A DNA stretch of 64,000 bases from Ascaphus truei (Eukaryota > Chordata > Amphibia > Anura > Ascaphidae). Of the stretch, positions 24,411-36,950 are shown piece by piece. The stretch lies in contig CM071571.1 of assembly GCA_036426205.1 (NCBI GenBank), positions 117,042,002 through 117,106,001 on the forward strand. The letters are read 5' to 3'. Both the position numbers and the translations under genes were made by a program. The notes below the pieces were generated by a model that was given only the letters and a program-made list of their open reading frames with translations, searched no databases and had not been told where the DNA came from. How positions within the stretch are numbered: position 1 is the first letter of the stretch; each line of letters begins with the position of its first letter.

Positions 24411-25642
24411 CTTTCCAAAAAAGGACCAGAGGAGCGCAGCTTGCAGCCATGAAAATAAAGAACATCACATAGCACAGCAATGTTTAAATGAGATTTAAGT
24501 GATAGTGTAGGGCTCACAAAGGACTACTCACATTAAAGCAGCCAAAACTGAGCAGTCATCGAACTTATGGGGTGGATGATCCCTGTGATAGATGCAGCAA
24601 CTGCCAGCAGACAATCTCCAAAGAAAGAAAAGACCATATAATGTAGATTGTAAAATATATTGACAAGGCAAAATAAAAATGGAGGCTTACACTTAGGTAG
24701 GAGTAAAACAGCGTGGTTGGCAACAGATAACCAGATATACAGAAGGTCGTGATTTCTCCGTGTACCGTGTGGATCTCCGCTGCCTCTGCCCACTACCGCA
24801 CCTCTGCCAGGAGTTCGCGTCACTTCCGGCGCTTGCTGATGATGATGCGTTCTTGATCTTTTCCTCAGAGTATTGGCTGACAGGACATTACACGTTTCGC
24901 TGTTACACACGGCTTTATCCTGATGAACGGCGAAACGCAGAGTGTCCTGTCAGCCTTTACTCTGAGGAAAAGATCAAGAACGCATCATAACCAGCAAGCG
25001 CCGGAGTTCCATGACGTGCCGGAAGTGACGCAAACTCCTGGCAGAGGTGCGGAAGTGGGCAGAGGCAGTGGAGATCCACACAGTAAGATCGCGACCTTCT
25101 GTATACCTGGTTATCTGTTGCCAACCATGCTGTTTTACTCCTACCCAATTGTAAGCCTCCATTTTTATTTTGCCTTGTCAATATATTTTACAATCTACAC
25201 TATATGGTCTTTTCTTTCTTTGAAGATCGTCTGCTGGCAGTTGCTGCATCTATCACAGGGATCATCCACCCCATAAGTTGGATGACTGCTCAGTTTTGGC
25301 TGCTTTAATGTGAGTAGTCTTTTGTGAGCCCTACACTATCACTTAAATCTCATTTAAACATTGCTGTATTATGTGATGTTCTTTATTTTCATGGCTGCAA
25401 GCTGCGCTCCTCTGGTCCTTTTTGGAAAGAATTGAACGTACAAGACTTTGAAACAGTCTCCTACCAAGGGTTGAGTGAGTGCTAAGCCTCTTCATTGATA
25501 TTCACATTATAGATCACTATAGATTGTCACTTGTATTTTGTTATACACCGTCACGGATATATTTTTTGGCACCAATTCCATGCATAATTATATGCACTAA
25601 GTTTGGGTTTTTGTTAGAGCGCTATCGAGCACCTTTTTTCCG
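24411..25642. mobile_element. Head-to-head palindromic Penelope-like insertion inside Tc1
   Basis: Two arms of about 500 bp, 24408-24904 and 24926-25432, are near-perfect reverse complements meeting at the hairpin motif (centre about 24920). A single-copy tail (25433-25642) ends in 'GAGCGCTATCGAGCACC' and a T run. TGGCTCGTCGTTATT (24396-24410) and TGGCTCGTCATCATT (25643-25657) flank it, a 15-bp target duplication with two mismatches. Removing the insert rejoins the Tc1 sequence. Long variable duplications and inverted terminal repeats are features of PLEs, and the arms share sequence with the 5.6-5.9 kb PLE end. It has no coding region. Confidence 0.75.
24920..24946 (+). ncRNA. Hammerhead-like motif at palindrome centre
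   Basis: CTGATGAACGGCGAAACGCAG then GTGTC. The stem II region is shortened, because the two head-to-head copies join exactly here. The opposite strand has the partner copy, with GTGTGTAACAGCGAAACG. So each half lacks part of a full motif. Confidence 0.3.
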
Positions 25643-26273
25643 TGGCTCGTCATCATTGACAACTATGAATTCTGCATTGTATCAGAAGATTCTAGAGGAG
25701 AATGCCAGGCCATCCGTCTGTGTGCTGAAGCGACAGAGAATCATGTAGCAAGGCAATGATTGTAAGCATAAAAGCAAATCTACAAAAGAATTCCATGTTT
25801 TAGAATGGCCTAATCAAAGTCCGGACCTAAACCTCATTGAAATGTTGTGGCAGGACCTAAAGCGAGTTGTCCATGCAAGGAAGCCCTCAAATGTCACTGA
25901 GTTGAAGCAGTTCTGTAAGGAGGAATGGGCCAAAATTCCACAAAACCGATGTGAGAGACTGACCAGAAGTTACAGGAAACGCTGAGTTGAAGTCATTGCT
26001 GCTCAAGGAGGTGCCACTGAATCTAAAAGGTTCACCTACAAAAAAATGTTATGTTTAATCATTTGTGGATAAATAAATGTTGAAAAGGTATCATATTTTT
26101 GTGTCATTTGTTTGATCAGGTTACCTTTGTCTACTATTATGACTTGGATTAAGATCTAATAACATTATAGCGTTGAAATGTGAAATACGTGAAAATCCCT
26201 AAAGATTCACAAACTCGCCACTGTATCTGCTGTGTTTCTAGACACACGATGCGATGAAAAGAAACGTGTGGAA

Positions 26274-26355
26274 CAATTTATTTATAAAATATTTTACCAG
26301 GAAGTAATACATTGAGAGTTACCTCTCGTTTTCAAGTATGTCCTGGGGCAATAGG
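26274..26355 (-). repeat. LINE 3' tail fragment (same family as 33985-34140)
   Basis: 'TTTATAAAATATTTTACCAG' followed by 'ATACATTGAGAGTTACC' and 'TCGTTTTCAAGTATGTCC' recurs at 33985-34070 and 46369-46430. At 34 kb it is the 3' end of the minus-strand LINE, so this is a strongly 5'-truncated insertion. Confidence 0.65.
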
Positions 26356-28435
26356 CAGGTGACAAAGACTGCAACAAGTCTGTTGCGGACATGAGGCATT
26401 CAAGTGCAAAATTGTAGATCCCGTTTTTATCTTGTAAAGACAGAAAAAAGGCATCCAATTTGAAACCGGAGGAAAAATATATTATTTCTTTCATAACCCC
26501 TCCACTAGCTAGAGAAGCTCATCTATAAAAGAAGTGGCAACAACATTACATTGTATTCTCATGAGAGCAGGGGCCTTTTTTTTTTTCTCCCAATATACAA
26601 CGCTTTGTACCTTTAAGAACCAACACAGAAAATATCTAGAATCTCTGCATGCTTAACTTGAGCCATAAGCATTTAATGCTTGATCGTTAACTAGTTAAAC
26701 AATTTCTGCACCAGATAATTGTTGACTTGTAAGCTTTAAAACAGGTTGCACAAGACAACGTCTTTCTTTTTTAAATTAGATGCCAATACAATACTTTTAG
26801 TAGGCATTGATCAAATCGTTTACTCTATTTACCCTGTTCAAGACTTTACATTACAAAAGAGGTCTAGATAACCAATGAATATTAGTGCCTGCACCGGGTA
26901 ATGAAGAATTCTATTTTAGGTAGTGTGACCTTGTGCAACCTCTTGAATATATACAGTACATGCCCCAAGAGAAATACTTTTGGCCTTAAAGACCATGTTG
27001 TGCATTAGCTTAGAGTGATTGGTGTTAACCTCCCACATTGCCACCCTGCAACTTCTTCTAAAAATTCATATAGATCAGCTGACAATCTGATGTTACTAAT
27101 TTCTTGAACAGTAATTTTGAAGTTACTTGTCTGGTTTTATGTTGTTTGTGTTAAGCAAAGCTTAACTGGTAACAGCAAGAACTCCTCCTATAGGATCTAC
27201 TCTATTTTTTTTTTTACCAAAGAGCAAATGAGCAAATGAGAAATTACTTCCACATCAAATGTGCCAACACATTTTGCAAAAACAGAAAACGTATATGGAA
27301 AACATGCAATAATGCTCAGAGTCATTGCCCAAGAAGTTTCAAATGCAGGACAAATTAAAGAAATTCACTTATTTAAATCTTTCAATGTTGGTATAGAGCA
27401 AATAAATGAAATGCTAGCAACATTAAGTTTAGATAATTGTTTACATCCTTTGTATTCTGCAAAATAGCAAGTGTAATCTGTAGCATCAATACCACATAAT
27501 CAAACAGTACAAAATAAACTTAGTAATATGGCAACTGGTGTTTTTGTAGATAGGCGTATGAAGCCGTACTGAGTACAGACACTATAAATAGAACAAAACT
27601 GGCTTTAGATATATACTTATACACATGCTGAGTTTCCAGGGATATATGTCTTTTGTACCAATTTAAAATTTCCGGTATTATACACTTACCCAGTCTTAAC
27701 CACTGATAACAAATAAGCTTGTAACACATTGTATTGATGGCCTTTCTGGCAACCTCAGCTGTTTTTGTTGCATGCTATCTGATGTCACCAGAATGTGACT
27801 AACTAGCAACATGATACAGGCTAATCAAACAGTTCTGAAACAAAAGGACATATTGACAAAAAGGAGCAAGAATGATGTACCAAGGAATGAGGTCAGTGAC
27901 AAACTGATGATGTAAATGCAGTGTGCTGGATTGCCAGTGCTTGCTGCGTGGGGAACCAATTCATCCAAACAATGCTATTAAACTGGGGAACCGACAAAGC
28001 ACACTGCTCTGATGAACAAACGCGCACACACACGTTACTAGATTAGTTCGTTGTTGCAAAGTACAGTAACTTTAAAAATGAATATTGTACTTGTTTTCTC
28101 TGCCATCTCTCCTATATGGCTGTATGTACCATATGAGCTGGTAAATCACATAGGTTAACCACTGCTCTACAGAGTGCCACTTAAGCACTAAATGATGTCC
28201 CTTAAATTGTAAAGCCTACATCTCTCTCTGCAATGTTCAAGGCAGGCAACACCCTAAGAAAAAAATTAAGTTCTCTTACTTAAAAAAAAGTTTGTTTTTT
28301 TTGGTAACACTTACAAAACCATGTTGTGGTTATGAAAGTTTCAAAAATAGAATGTAGGGAGTTGCCGTGTTTCGACTTGGCGATATCATTTATGGCAGGG
28401 GAAGTTCTAAATTTCATATACCCTGTCATTTCACA
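26356..28435. other. Unique non-coding DNA
   Basis: No exons or elements recognised. AT-rich. Confidence 0.45.
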
Positions 28436-28710
28436 TTATGGGCTGAAGAAGCGACTCGGTTAGTAAAGGCACTGACCCTGAAAACAAACAGTTTGAACCT
28501 GGTTCAAACCCGATATCACCTTGTGACCTTTGGCAAGTCACTATCTCCCTGTGCCTCAGGCACCATAAAAAAATTGTAAACTCATCTGGGACTATGCAAA
28601 AATGCTGTGTACAATACAGATTACAGCACGCTATACTGTAATTGTTCATCACTTTTAGTCCCATTGGGAAGAAAGCACTAAGTGAACAAATTATTATCAC
28701 CATTAGTATT
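28436..28710 (+). repeat. tRNA-derived SINE with MIR/L2-like body
   Basis: A box-like GACTCGGTTAGTAAAGGC and a B box GGTTCAAACCC give a tRNA-type polymerase III promoter. It is followed by 'TGTGACCTTTGGCAAGTCAC' and 'CCCTGTGCCTCAGGCACC', the conserved body of MIR-type SINEs, then a 'CACTAAGTGAACAAATTATTAT' type tail. The family is retroposed by L2-type LINEs, which are present here. Confidence 0.8.
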
Positions 28711-28959
28711 ACTTTCAACAATTTATCTACATGATAGGAACTAAATTATCTATTAGCATTGAGACGTCTAACATTAGAGATACATAAATGCAATACAAAT
28801 CTCAATCTTAAAAAGAGAAAGTTGCATGTTAAAATCACACTACTTAAGTATATTCAACTCATAGCCCTTTCAAACACCCCTTCCTGGTGTTGCCAAATTG
28901 TCCCTCTCACAGGCAGAGCAATAAATCAAGTGATAGTTGGACTGCACAGATATTTAACA

Positions 28960-29227
28960 CTGCAACACATTGACGAAAACCATGATGTCCATTGCTTGGT
29001 AATGATATTTCCTCATACAGCTCTGACAATGTATAAAGCTCATTACATAGAAATTGCAGGCAATATGAGCCATTGTCCTGAAGAGTTTACAATCTAATGT
29101 TTGTGATTGAGGCATAGGGAGATAAAGTGATTTAGCCAAAGTCTCAAAAGGAGCCAACACTGGAATTTGAACCCAGATTCACCAGCTTCAAAAAGTAGTG
29201 CCATTACCACCAGGATACCTGTGCAGC
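28960..29227 (-). repeat. tRNA-derived SINE, minus strand
   Basis: Reverse complement starts 'GCTGCACAGGTATCC' with 'TGGTGGTAATGGCAC' (A box) and GGGTTCAAATTCC (B box), then 'CTTTGGCTAAATCAC', 'CTCCCTATGCCTCA', and 'AGATTGTAAACTCTTCAGGAC'. It is a diverged relative of the 28.4-kb SINE, in opposite orientation. Confidence 0.7.
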
Positions 29228-32090
29228 TATGATCAAGTTAGTTTTCTTTTGACAGGTCTTGTTTCTTGATTTTTCAAAGATATGCATCCTTTATTCAGAT
29301 TACAATTTGTTAAATGGTTATATGACCTGCTTTTGAGGAACGGTGCAGTTTTAACAATCTGTTGGACAAAGCATATACATTTATTTGTTGGCCAGTAAAA
29401 AAATGTAGATTTAAAATTGGTTGGCCAGAAGAGGGACTTAAAATGTAATTCACCCTATCACCACACAAAGACCAGTAGGTAAATAATTTAAGAGAGGCCT
29501 AAGGGTAATAATTAAAAGGAGACTGTAGCACTAAGGTAGACAATTTTGGTAACTCGCGGATTTTGCAAACGGTTCTTTGGGTGAATAACCATCAGTAGTG
29601 TATTTTCTTCATGCTTCCTATAGTGGCATGAGGGCCAAGTTCCAACTCCATAAAATACTTTGTTTTTCAATAAAGTATTAAGTAAAGGGCTTAAGTAAAC
29701 AGGGCAAGGATCATTTAGGTGTAGTTAAAACATAGGAGTAACGAATGCTAGCTACATTCAAAGTGGTACAATTAAAGGAAATGCTTTGTCTCAGGAGTTT
29801 GAAATAGAATGTGACTGATGGCATTCACAAACTGTTCCCCAAGGTGCTTTCTGTTCCTCTCATAACCAACAGAAACTCCATGCAGCTAGAACATGCAAAA
29901 ATGCCAGTATAAGGACAGATCAGAGGAATTGCAATCTATAGGAAACACAAACACCAACATTCCGAAAAAGGAAAATCACTAAACCAAATTACCTTAGGAA
30001 GACAAAAAAAAAGTCAAGGATTGCAGGAAGAGTAGTATCAAAGAAAATAGATCAAAGCACAGCAAAACAACTGATCACCTGAGGTACTAGTTCCTCAGAA
30101 CAAGAGACTTCACAAAAACCTAATTAAAAAAAAAAGGAAGGACAAAGTCTCAAGCAATAGGCGAAGCCCTTTAAGTTTAGCAGTGCCAGGCTGCATCCAA
30201 CAACAGGTCTCTTCCTGACACTTGACCTGGTAACTGAAATAGGTCATGTGTAATAAATCCCCTACCGTATTTTTTTTTACAATGAAATCTGCATAATCAC
30301 AGAGCCTGGGGCTTACCTCTGCTTTCCCATGCTTCCCCCTTTCATTGTTAAAAGACCATTCTCAGCCCAAGAGTAAATGCCAGAGAGCCTAAAGCTATAT
30401 GCCTCAGGGTCTCCAGCCATTGCAAATAAATGTATGCAGTTTAAAAGGCATATTCCCCTTTCAAACCCTATTTTATACGAATTAAAAAGAACTCACAAGG
30501 AATTAGTTCTTAACACTCCGTTTGTTGGATGTTTAAATAAACATTCAAGTATATAAACCTCTGGCCATCACACTTTAATAAAAGCGTATACATTCCACAG
30601 AAAATACCATACATACAGTATGCCTAAATAAACACACACATTACAAAAGGTCTTTCAGGCTTCCAAACGGTAGACATTGTTCAAGGATGCTCTGCACATT
30701 CTCGCTCATTTTCAGGACAAATTGGTAAATTGCCATTATAGCCACGCTACACTATCTTTGCAAGAAAAATAGCACAATTTTACCCTTTAGTACAAAAAAC
30801 CCAAAGCAGTTGGAAGAAAAATTGATCAAGGATGGCCGCACACCTGACATGTGTATCAGACTTCTGTTCCATTAAATGGGCTAGAGACAAATAACTCAGT
30901 GGTGTGCAATTAAGGCAGACTTATCACACTGATGAAAAAAAAAACAGTATACATAGGTTTTAATGGTAAAAATCTCAAACCCTGTAGCTGGCAAATGCCA
31001 GATTACAGCAATGTCTCCGAAATAAAGCACAGAAAGGCTCACCATCTGAAATTGTAAAAAAGCAAGGAGACTAATCCCAGCTACTTAATCCGTCCGGCAC
31101 GGGCAAAACGGTTCAGAAGTAGCTTCATCCACCATCGATTCCCTGTTGCTTGAATTAGCAGCACCATTTTCTCATCCTATTCGCTTTTTACAGATCTCAA
31201 AGAATAGCATAGAACACGACAACATTCTAGGTCACTGTACATTTTTATATAAGGGGATTAATTAACAGCACTAATGCAAATAGAGGCAATTATGACAAAT
31301 AGCATATTTACTGTAATGTGCAAGTGTGCTTTGCCTGGATATGTGGTTTAGAACAACAACTCGTCACCTGCACAAACAAAAACACAAATCTGTTGCTGTG
31401 GACTATAAAACCGCAGCTGCCTATAGCACAGATCTGACAGCTTGCAAGGTGCATGAAGAAGCTCTGTACCCACACCGCCTGACACCATCCCTGCTGATCT
31501 GCCATTGTCACACAAAAGCAAGCAAATTGCTCCCTTTTGTGCACCGACCCTTCTGACCACGACTTCACTGGCAGAAGCCAATTCATCTACGTTTCCTATA
31601 GCACTGAATGAGTTACAATCTAGCTCCAGAAAGGGAGATCGGTACAGAAGTAGAGTCAAGGTCAAAGCAAGGGACCTTTCAATATTGCTACCCAGATGAT
31701 ATCAATGAAAACCAACAGGTCTCCGTTCCTTATAACCCCCGCATTGCTCTTCTCCCCCTAGACGCACTTTCGGGCAGAGAAGACCCCCCTGTGTTGTCTG
31801 ATTTAGTAGCCGGTGATCCCCGGGCTCCTGCCACACGTTCATTTCCATGTAATCCTATCATCATTATGCATTACCAGCTAAGGCTTCCCAGCAGTGGCCT
31901 GCACTTGTTACGGTATCTGACCGTGAAATCCCTTGGGCAAACAGCAGAGAAAAATACAAAATAAGAATAAATAAAATAAAAAAAGGACGGTAACCCCCGC
32001 ATGTTACAAATAATACAATAAGAGCACCATGGCTATGGGAGCCGCAGCCCATCAACACACATTCAGCACCTGTCAATGACATGGGTAGAC
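29228..32090. other. Unique non-coding DNA, possible first intron
   Basis: No exon recognised. If the CpG island at 32.1-33.4 kb is a minus-strand promoter, this is the 3' side of its first exon, so intronic. Confidence 0.4.
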
Positions 32091-32202
32091 AAGGACAGAG
32101 CAACGCGGCTGGGAGGGGGGTCACAGCGGGTGTGAGCTCCCGGGCAGCGCTCCGGCCCCTCCCGGTACCCCTGCCCGTTATGTCCCCGCCGCCGCGGGCG
32201 TC

Positions 32203-32213
32203 GCTTACCTGAG
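32203..32213 (-). promoter_or_regulatory. Candidate 5' splice donor of first exon
   Basis: Minus-strand CTCAG/GTAAGC matches the donor consensus (AG/GTAAG) fully. It lies at the 3' edge of the CpG island, where a first exon normally ends. Confidence 0.45.
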
Positions 32214-32664
32214 CAGGGCGGTGGTGCAGGTAGTGATGGGGGGGAGGGGGGTGTCAGCGCGGAGCGGCGCCCGGCAGCAGCAGCAGCCCAGTCATGAGAA
32301 GTGTAGCTGTGTGCGAGGCGGGGGTGGGGGGGAGAGAAGCCGCCGCGGGCTGATTACAGCATGGTGTCCCCGGCTCCCCGCTCTCTCCCTCACACTGAAG
32401 GCGGCTGCTGCCGATTCCCGTCGGGAGCTGGTGGTGGGGAGGAGGAAGGGAGGGATGAAGGTGAGGAGGGGGAGGGGGGTGAGATGAGTAGGAGGCAGCT
32501 CCGGTGATGAGAAGCCTGACTGAAATGACAATCGGGATGGACCCTTGGGAGCAGCGGCTCCCCCCCCCCCCCTCTCTCTCTCCGGGTGTGTAACCGTTGG
32601 TAACGCCGTATTCGTCCCCAACTCAACCCGAGTCCCGGGTGAGGTGTCCGGAGCACAGACTCGC

Positions 32665-32880
32665 CCAGCACACTGACACTCACAGCACACACACACTGAC
32701 ACTCACCGCACACACACTGAGCGCACCGCCTCACACACACACACACACACACACTGAGCGCACCGCACACTGAACGCACACTCACAAGCTGAGCGCACCG
32801 CACACACACTGAACGCACACTCACAAGCTGAACGCACCGCACACACACTGACACACTCACAGGCTGAGCGCACAAGGCTG
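32665..32880. repeat. CA-rich minisatellite (ACACTGAGCGCACCGC units)
   Basis: Units of the form CACACACTGA(G/A)CGCACCG recur irregularly with an (AC)n stretch in the middle. Open frames across it on the minus strand are repeats read in frame, not genes. Confidence 0.85.
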
Positions 32881-33380
32881 CAAAACAGGCATTTCCTCTA
32901 CAGCAGCATCTGCGCTCCACTCCCCATGCTTGATTCTGACTCAGGAAGGGGAACTCCGGTGAAGGACTAACATTGTCTTATACAATTTTTTTTATTGCAC
33001 GTTGGGAGGAGCGCAATAAAACCCCCCGCGTGCTGTTCTGATATAGCAAGGAGGAGGGAGGTACAGAATACAAACCACCCTCTTTTCCCCCCTCCCTCTC
33101 CCCCTTTTTTTCTGCCCACTTGCTCAGTCCCTCTTCCCTTCACTGGCCGCCCTCAGTCTCTCCCCTCACCCTCCCCGCGGCCATCACGTGACCGAGGCCA
33201 AAGCTCGACGGGTGCTCGCTCACCGGGGTTGTGACGTCTCCGTTCTCAGAGCCTCTTCTCGGACATTGGCTCGCGCTCTGGACCAGGCATTGGATCTGTG
33301 TGCGCGCGCGCACCCAGCTGTCTCTTCGGTGGCGCGCGCCAATAGCCACGCCCACTTGGACCATTCCTGTTGGCTATTTA

Positions 33381-33984
33381 GATCTGACGTAGTTTTTTCC
33401 ATGACGTCGCCCTGTACATTGATTATATACATGATGTCCATGCACTAGTGTCGCTGTGCAAAGACTGGTGGTTATAACTGGTGTCCAATTGTCGCGTTGC
33501 GTGATCCCATTCACATTCCTCACTATTTTACTTGTAGGCGAACTCAGCCCAGTGCTGGGAAAGACAATGTGCAGTCGGGACGGTTGTTTAAAAAAAAAAA
33601 AATCGAAGCAATACATTAATATACGACCCCCCAAAAGACATAGCTCACTGCTTGGGACCAAGATGGAATAGTTGCAATAAGAGCACCACTATCCATATTG
33701 CTTATTTTGGATAAACAACTTTTGTTTGGGCCGTCATGTGCATTCAGTCGGTTATCTTATGGTGTGTTTAAATATATATATAGAGAGAGAGATAGTTATG
33801 CCTGGTTTGGCTACTAACCTACCCTGCCTGACGTAAATCCTGGTATTGTGCAGGCAGTGTTAGGCCCAATCCAGGGTTTTCCCCACCAGTAAACAGCTCC
33901 CTTGAGTGACAAGGGGGTAGGCGGGTGCTAAGGCCTGTGTACTGCCCAATAAGGGGCTCAGACCTTGGACCCTCCCCCTCGGGA
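33381..33984. other. Unique non-coding DNA upstream of the island
   Basis: Nothing recognised apart from a short TATATA/GAGAGA run at 33770-33793. Confidence 0.4.
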
Positions 33985-35044
33985 CTTAATTTATTTATAA
34001 AATGTTTTACAAATACATTGAGAGTTACCTCTCGTTTTCAAGTATGTCCTGGGCATAGAGTTAAGACAAATAATACATAGTTACATCAATGAACAGGGTA
34101 TACATTATATAAAAGACATTGCATGCACAGTTAAAGAAAATATATATTATAGGCGTATGTAACAGTTACAGACCAGATTAAAATGTGAGACAGCTTTAGT
34201 TTTGAAAGAACTTAAACTGGTGGTGGATGTGAGAGTCTCCGGTAGGTTGTTCCAGTTTTGGGGTGCACGGTAAGAGAAGGAGGAGCGGCCGGATACTTTG
34301 TTGAGCCTTGGGACCATGAACAGTCTTTTGGAGTCTGATCTCAGATGATACGTGCTGCATGTGGAAGGGGTGAGGAGCTTGTTCAGATAGATGGGTAGAT
34401 TGCCCAGAAAGTATTTGAAGGCAAGACAGGAAAGATGAACTTTGCGCCTAGACTCGAGTGATGACAATCTAGTTCTTTGAGCATTTCGCAGTGATGTGTG
34501 TTGTAGTTGCATTGGAGAACAAAATGGCATATTGAATTGTAGAGGGTGTCAAGTTTGCAACAGTGGGTTTGGGGTGCTGAGCCATATACTATGTCTCCAT
34601 AGTCTATAATTGGCATTAGCATCTGCTGTGCAATACGCTTTCTGACCAGCAGACTTAGGGAGGATTTGTTCCTGTAAAGTACACCTAGTTTGGCATAGGT
34701 TTTGGATGTCAGGGTATCAATGTGCATTCCGAATGTTAAGTGGGAGTCAAACCATATGCCCAGGTATTTAAAACTTGTAACAGGAGTTAGGGTGGTGTTA
34801 GCGCTGGTTCTGATCTGGAGCTCAGTCACTAGAAGCTTTAAAAATGTAGTCTTTGTCCCAAATACCATTGTTACAGTCTTGTCAGTGTTTAAAAATAGTT
34901 TGTTTTGGGAAATCCAGTTTTCGAGTCTCAAAAAGTCAGACTGAAGAATGTGTTCAAGGTCGGAGAGGCTATGGCTGTGTGCAGTTAGGATTGTGTCATC
35001 TGCATACATGTGTAGGGATGTGTTAGTTGCTTTCCCTTTTGCTG

Positions 35045-36090
35045 CAGCGCATCTCCAGGGGAGTGTTGGATGTTGGAGGGTTCCGCGGCGGCCCGATATC
35101 ACAGGGCCCCGCCATGTGGTTGCGCAATTGCAAGGGCACTGTCAGAGCAGAGAGAGGTCGCGCATGCGCAGTGCAAGCGCGCGAACGGCTGGCCAATAAG
35201 ATAGAGGCTCAGCCAGTAACTACAACTCCCAGGAGCCTTAGCGAAGTCACCTGACGCCATGGAGCGAATGGGACGGCCGGATTCACAGGAGGCAGGAAAA
35301 GGGAAGCGTGGGGGAGAGACCACGCTAGCTAGAGGGCACCGCAGGAGCAAGGGAAGAGGTAGTGTGGGTGCAGGGGGTCCGTGACCCACCTGCATAGGTT
35401 GGATCTTCCCTGTAGGCCCTAGGAGATTCCCTGAGTCACAGTAGATTGTGTGCTGCAAGGACGCCCTGTAGTGATAGCGACATCAGCCCTTACTGTACAA
35501 CAGATAGGGACAAAGTGTGCGGAGCCGGGGCTGTTGCTAGTCGTCTGGGACCAGACTGCGGGGCATCGTGACATCGGAAAGACAGGCGCTGGATCAGCGG
35601 ATCCTTTTCGAAGTTGTTAAAGGTCACCGCAGCGACCGGAAGGTATTTACTAAAGTGCACCAACACCGGTCAACAGGCGCTGATCCCGCCTTAGGGAACA
35701 CTCTTTGGGGACACTAAGTGGAGTGGCCAAAGGACTGAGCCTAAATACATATTATAGTATATGGACAAGGTGTGACGGGACAGAGACATTACTCCTTAAG
35801 AGAGTGGCCGATCCACTAGCCTTATAAGAATAGTTTAAGATATAAATGTGTGATATGTGTTCTCGCTATGATTAAGTGATAAGGGTTATTCTTGCGTTAC
35901 AGTAAACAGTTCCAATCATATGTGTGTTGCTATTGTTCTTACCCAGGAGAATCTTATGCAATGGGGATCCTGGGTAAGTGGAGGCGCTGCCAATAAGATA
36001 CTTAGTACCCCAGGCTCCCAGGTAGTGGAGGCTCAGATCTCCTGGAGCCCACAGGTGTATGCAGTACCCGTAGTCACTCTAGAGCGTAGG
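35045..36090 (+). mobile_element. LTR-like GC-rich element inserted in the LINE
   Basis: Interrupts the LINE between 'NDLPSACKEA' and 'HMYADDT'. It shares GCGCATGCGC (35160), ACTACAACTCCCA (35219), TGGAGGCGCTG (35979) and the 'GGAGGCTCAGATCTCCTGG' block with the 20.4-22.6 kb element, in the same order. No coding region. It may be a solo LTR plus part of a leader. The boundaries are estimated from where the LINE frame stops and resumes. Confidence 0.5.
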
Positions 36091-36329
36091 AAAGAGGGCT
36101 ACACGTGTATTGAAGCTTCCTTACAAGCTGAGGGAAGATCATTGAGGAACACTGAGAAGAGTAGGGGCTCCAGAACAGAGCCTTGCGGGACACCACAGGT
36201 GTTTTCCAAGGGGTTGGAGTTAGAGCGTGAGATAGACATATGTTGGGATCTACCTGATAGGTAGCACTGAAACCAGTTTAAAGCATGCTTCCCTATTCCA
36301 GAGCTCTGGAGTTTGTTAAGCAGGATAGC

Positions 36330-36950
36330 ATGATGTATGTATGTCTTTATTTATACAGCGCCATTAGTGTACATAGCGCTTCACATTAGTAATACACGTG
36401 GCAATCATATAAATAACAAATAATACAAATAACAGGTCATGGGAATAAGTGCTTCAGAGATAAAAAGTAACATTTCGGAAGAGGAGTCCCTGCTCCGGGG
36501 AGCTTACAATCTAATTGGTGGGGAGAACGTACAAAGACAGATGGAGGGCATTCAGGTAAGTGCGTCTGCAGGGGGGCAAGCTTTATATATCATGTATAGT
36601 AGTAGCCACGGTGTTACTCATATGCTTCTTTAAGCAAGTGTGTCTTAAGGTGGGTCTTAAAGGTGGATAGAGAGGGTGCTAGTCGGGTATTGAGGGGAAG
36701 GGCATTCCAGAGGTGCGGGGCAGAAAGTGAGAAAGGTTTAGGGCGGGAGAGAGCTTTAGATACAAAGGGGGTAGAGAGAAGACAGCCTTGAGCAGAACGC
36801 AAGAATCGGGATGGTGCATAGCGAGAAATTAGGGCTGAGATATAAGTAAGAGCAGAAGAGTGTAAAGCTTTAAAAGTGAGGAGGAGAATTGAGTGCGAGA
36901 TGTGTGATTTGATAGGAAGCCAGGAGAGTGATTTAAGCAGGGGAGATCAA
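36330..36950 (-). pseudogene. Second LINE (CR1/L2-type) 3' fragment, nested
   Basis: Minus strand: 'FSLSAPHLWNALPLNTRLA' and 'LSTFKTHLKTHLLKEAYE', the C-terminus of this LINE type. Then a 3' region with 'CAATTAGATTGTAAGCTCCC', 'GGCGCTGTATAAATAAAGAC' and an ATACATAC tail. The same tail occurs at 56.2 and 60.0 kb. It interrupts the larger LINE after 'KAFDTVDLPCL'. Confidence 0.75.

Larger units (their letters stand above)
23448..26223 (+). pseudogene. Tc1/mariner transposon, dead, split by a second element
   Basis: Ends are CAGTGGCGACAAAAAGTC and its near-complement ACTCGCCACTG, with TA on both sides (23446-23447 and 26224-26225). The frame starts at ATG 23798 with 'MPRSKKSEDLRKAVIDAHQS' and hits a stop soon after. 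Further broken frames include 'IPTVKHGGG' in another frame. After the inserted element the C-terminal 'EWPNQSPDLNLIEMLWQDLK' is intact in sequence; that block carries the P-D-L-N-x-I-E catalytic region of Tc1 transposases. Frame ends around 26.07 kb. Many stops show it is inactive. Confidence 0.9.
32100..33380 (-). promoter_or_regulatory. CpG island, probable minus-strand promoter and first exon
   Basis: A dense run of CpG, with CCGCCGCCGCGGGCG near 32186, GC-box-like G-runs, and a TGACGT element at 33384-33403 and 33230. On the minus strand the sequence CTCAG then GTAAGC (exon end at 32209, intron from 32208) is a strong 5' splice site. I infer a first exon between about 32.21 and 32.9 kb. 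No terminal repeats or resemblance to the GC-rich MITEs were seen, so this looks like a host promoter rather than a repeat. No coding start can be assigned. Confidence 0.55.

Noticed and set aside
24533..25276. Matching open frames of 125 (minus) and 117 (plus) codons around 24.5-25.3 kb
   Set aside because: They are the same sequence read from the two arms of the palindrome. Not conserved protein.
28436..28520. Possible functional tRNA gene from A and B boxes
   Set aside because: The boxes are followed by a MIR-like SINE body and tail, and the cloverleaf does not close. It is a SINE head.
32292..32920. Overlapping minus-strand open frames of 136 and 176 codons in the CpG island
   Set aside because: They read through the CA-rich minisatellite and GC-rich low-complexity DNA (runs of V-S-V-C and P-S-S-P), with no domain.
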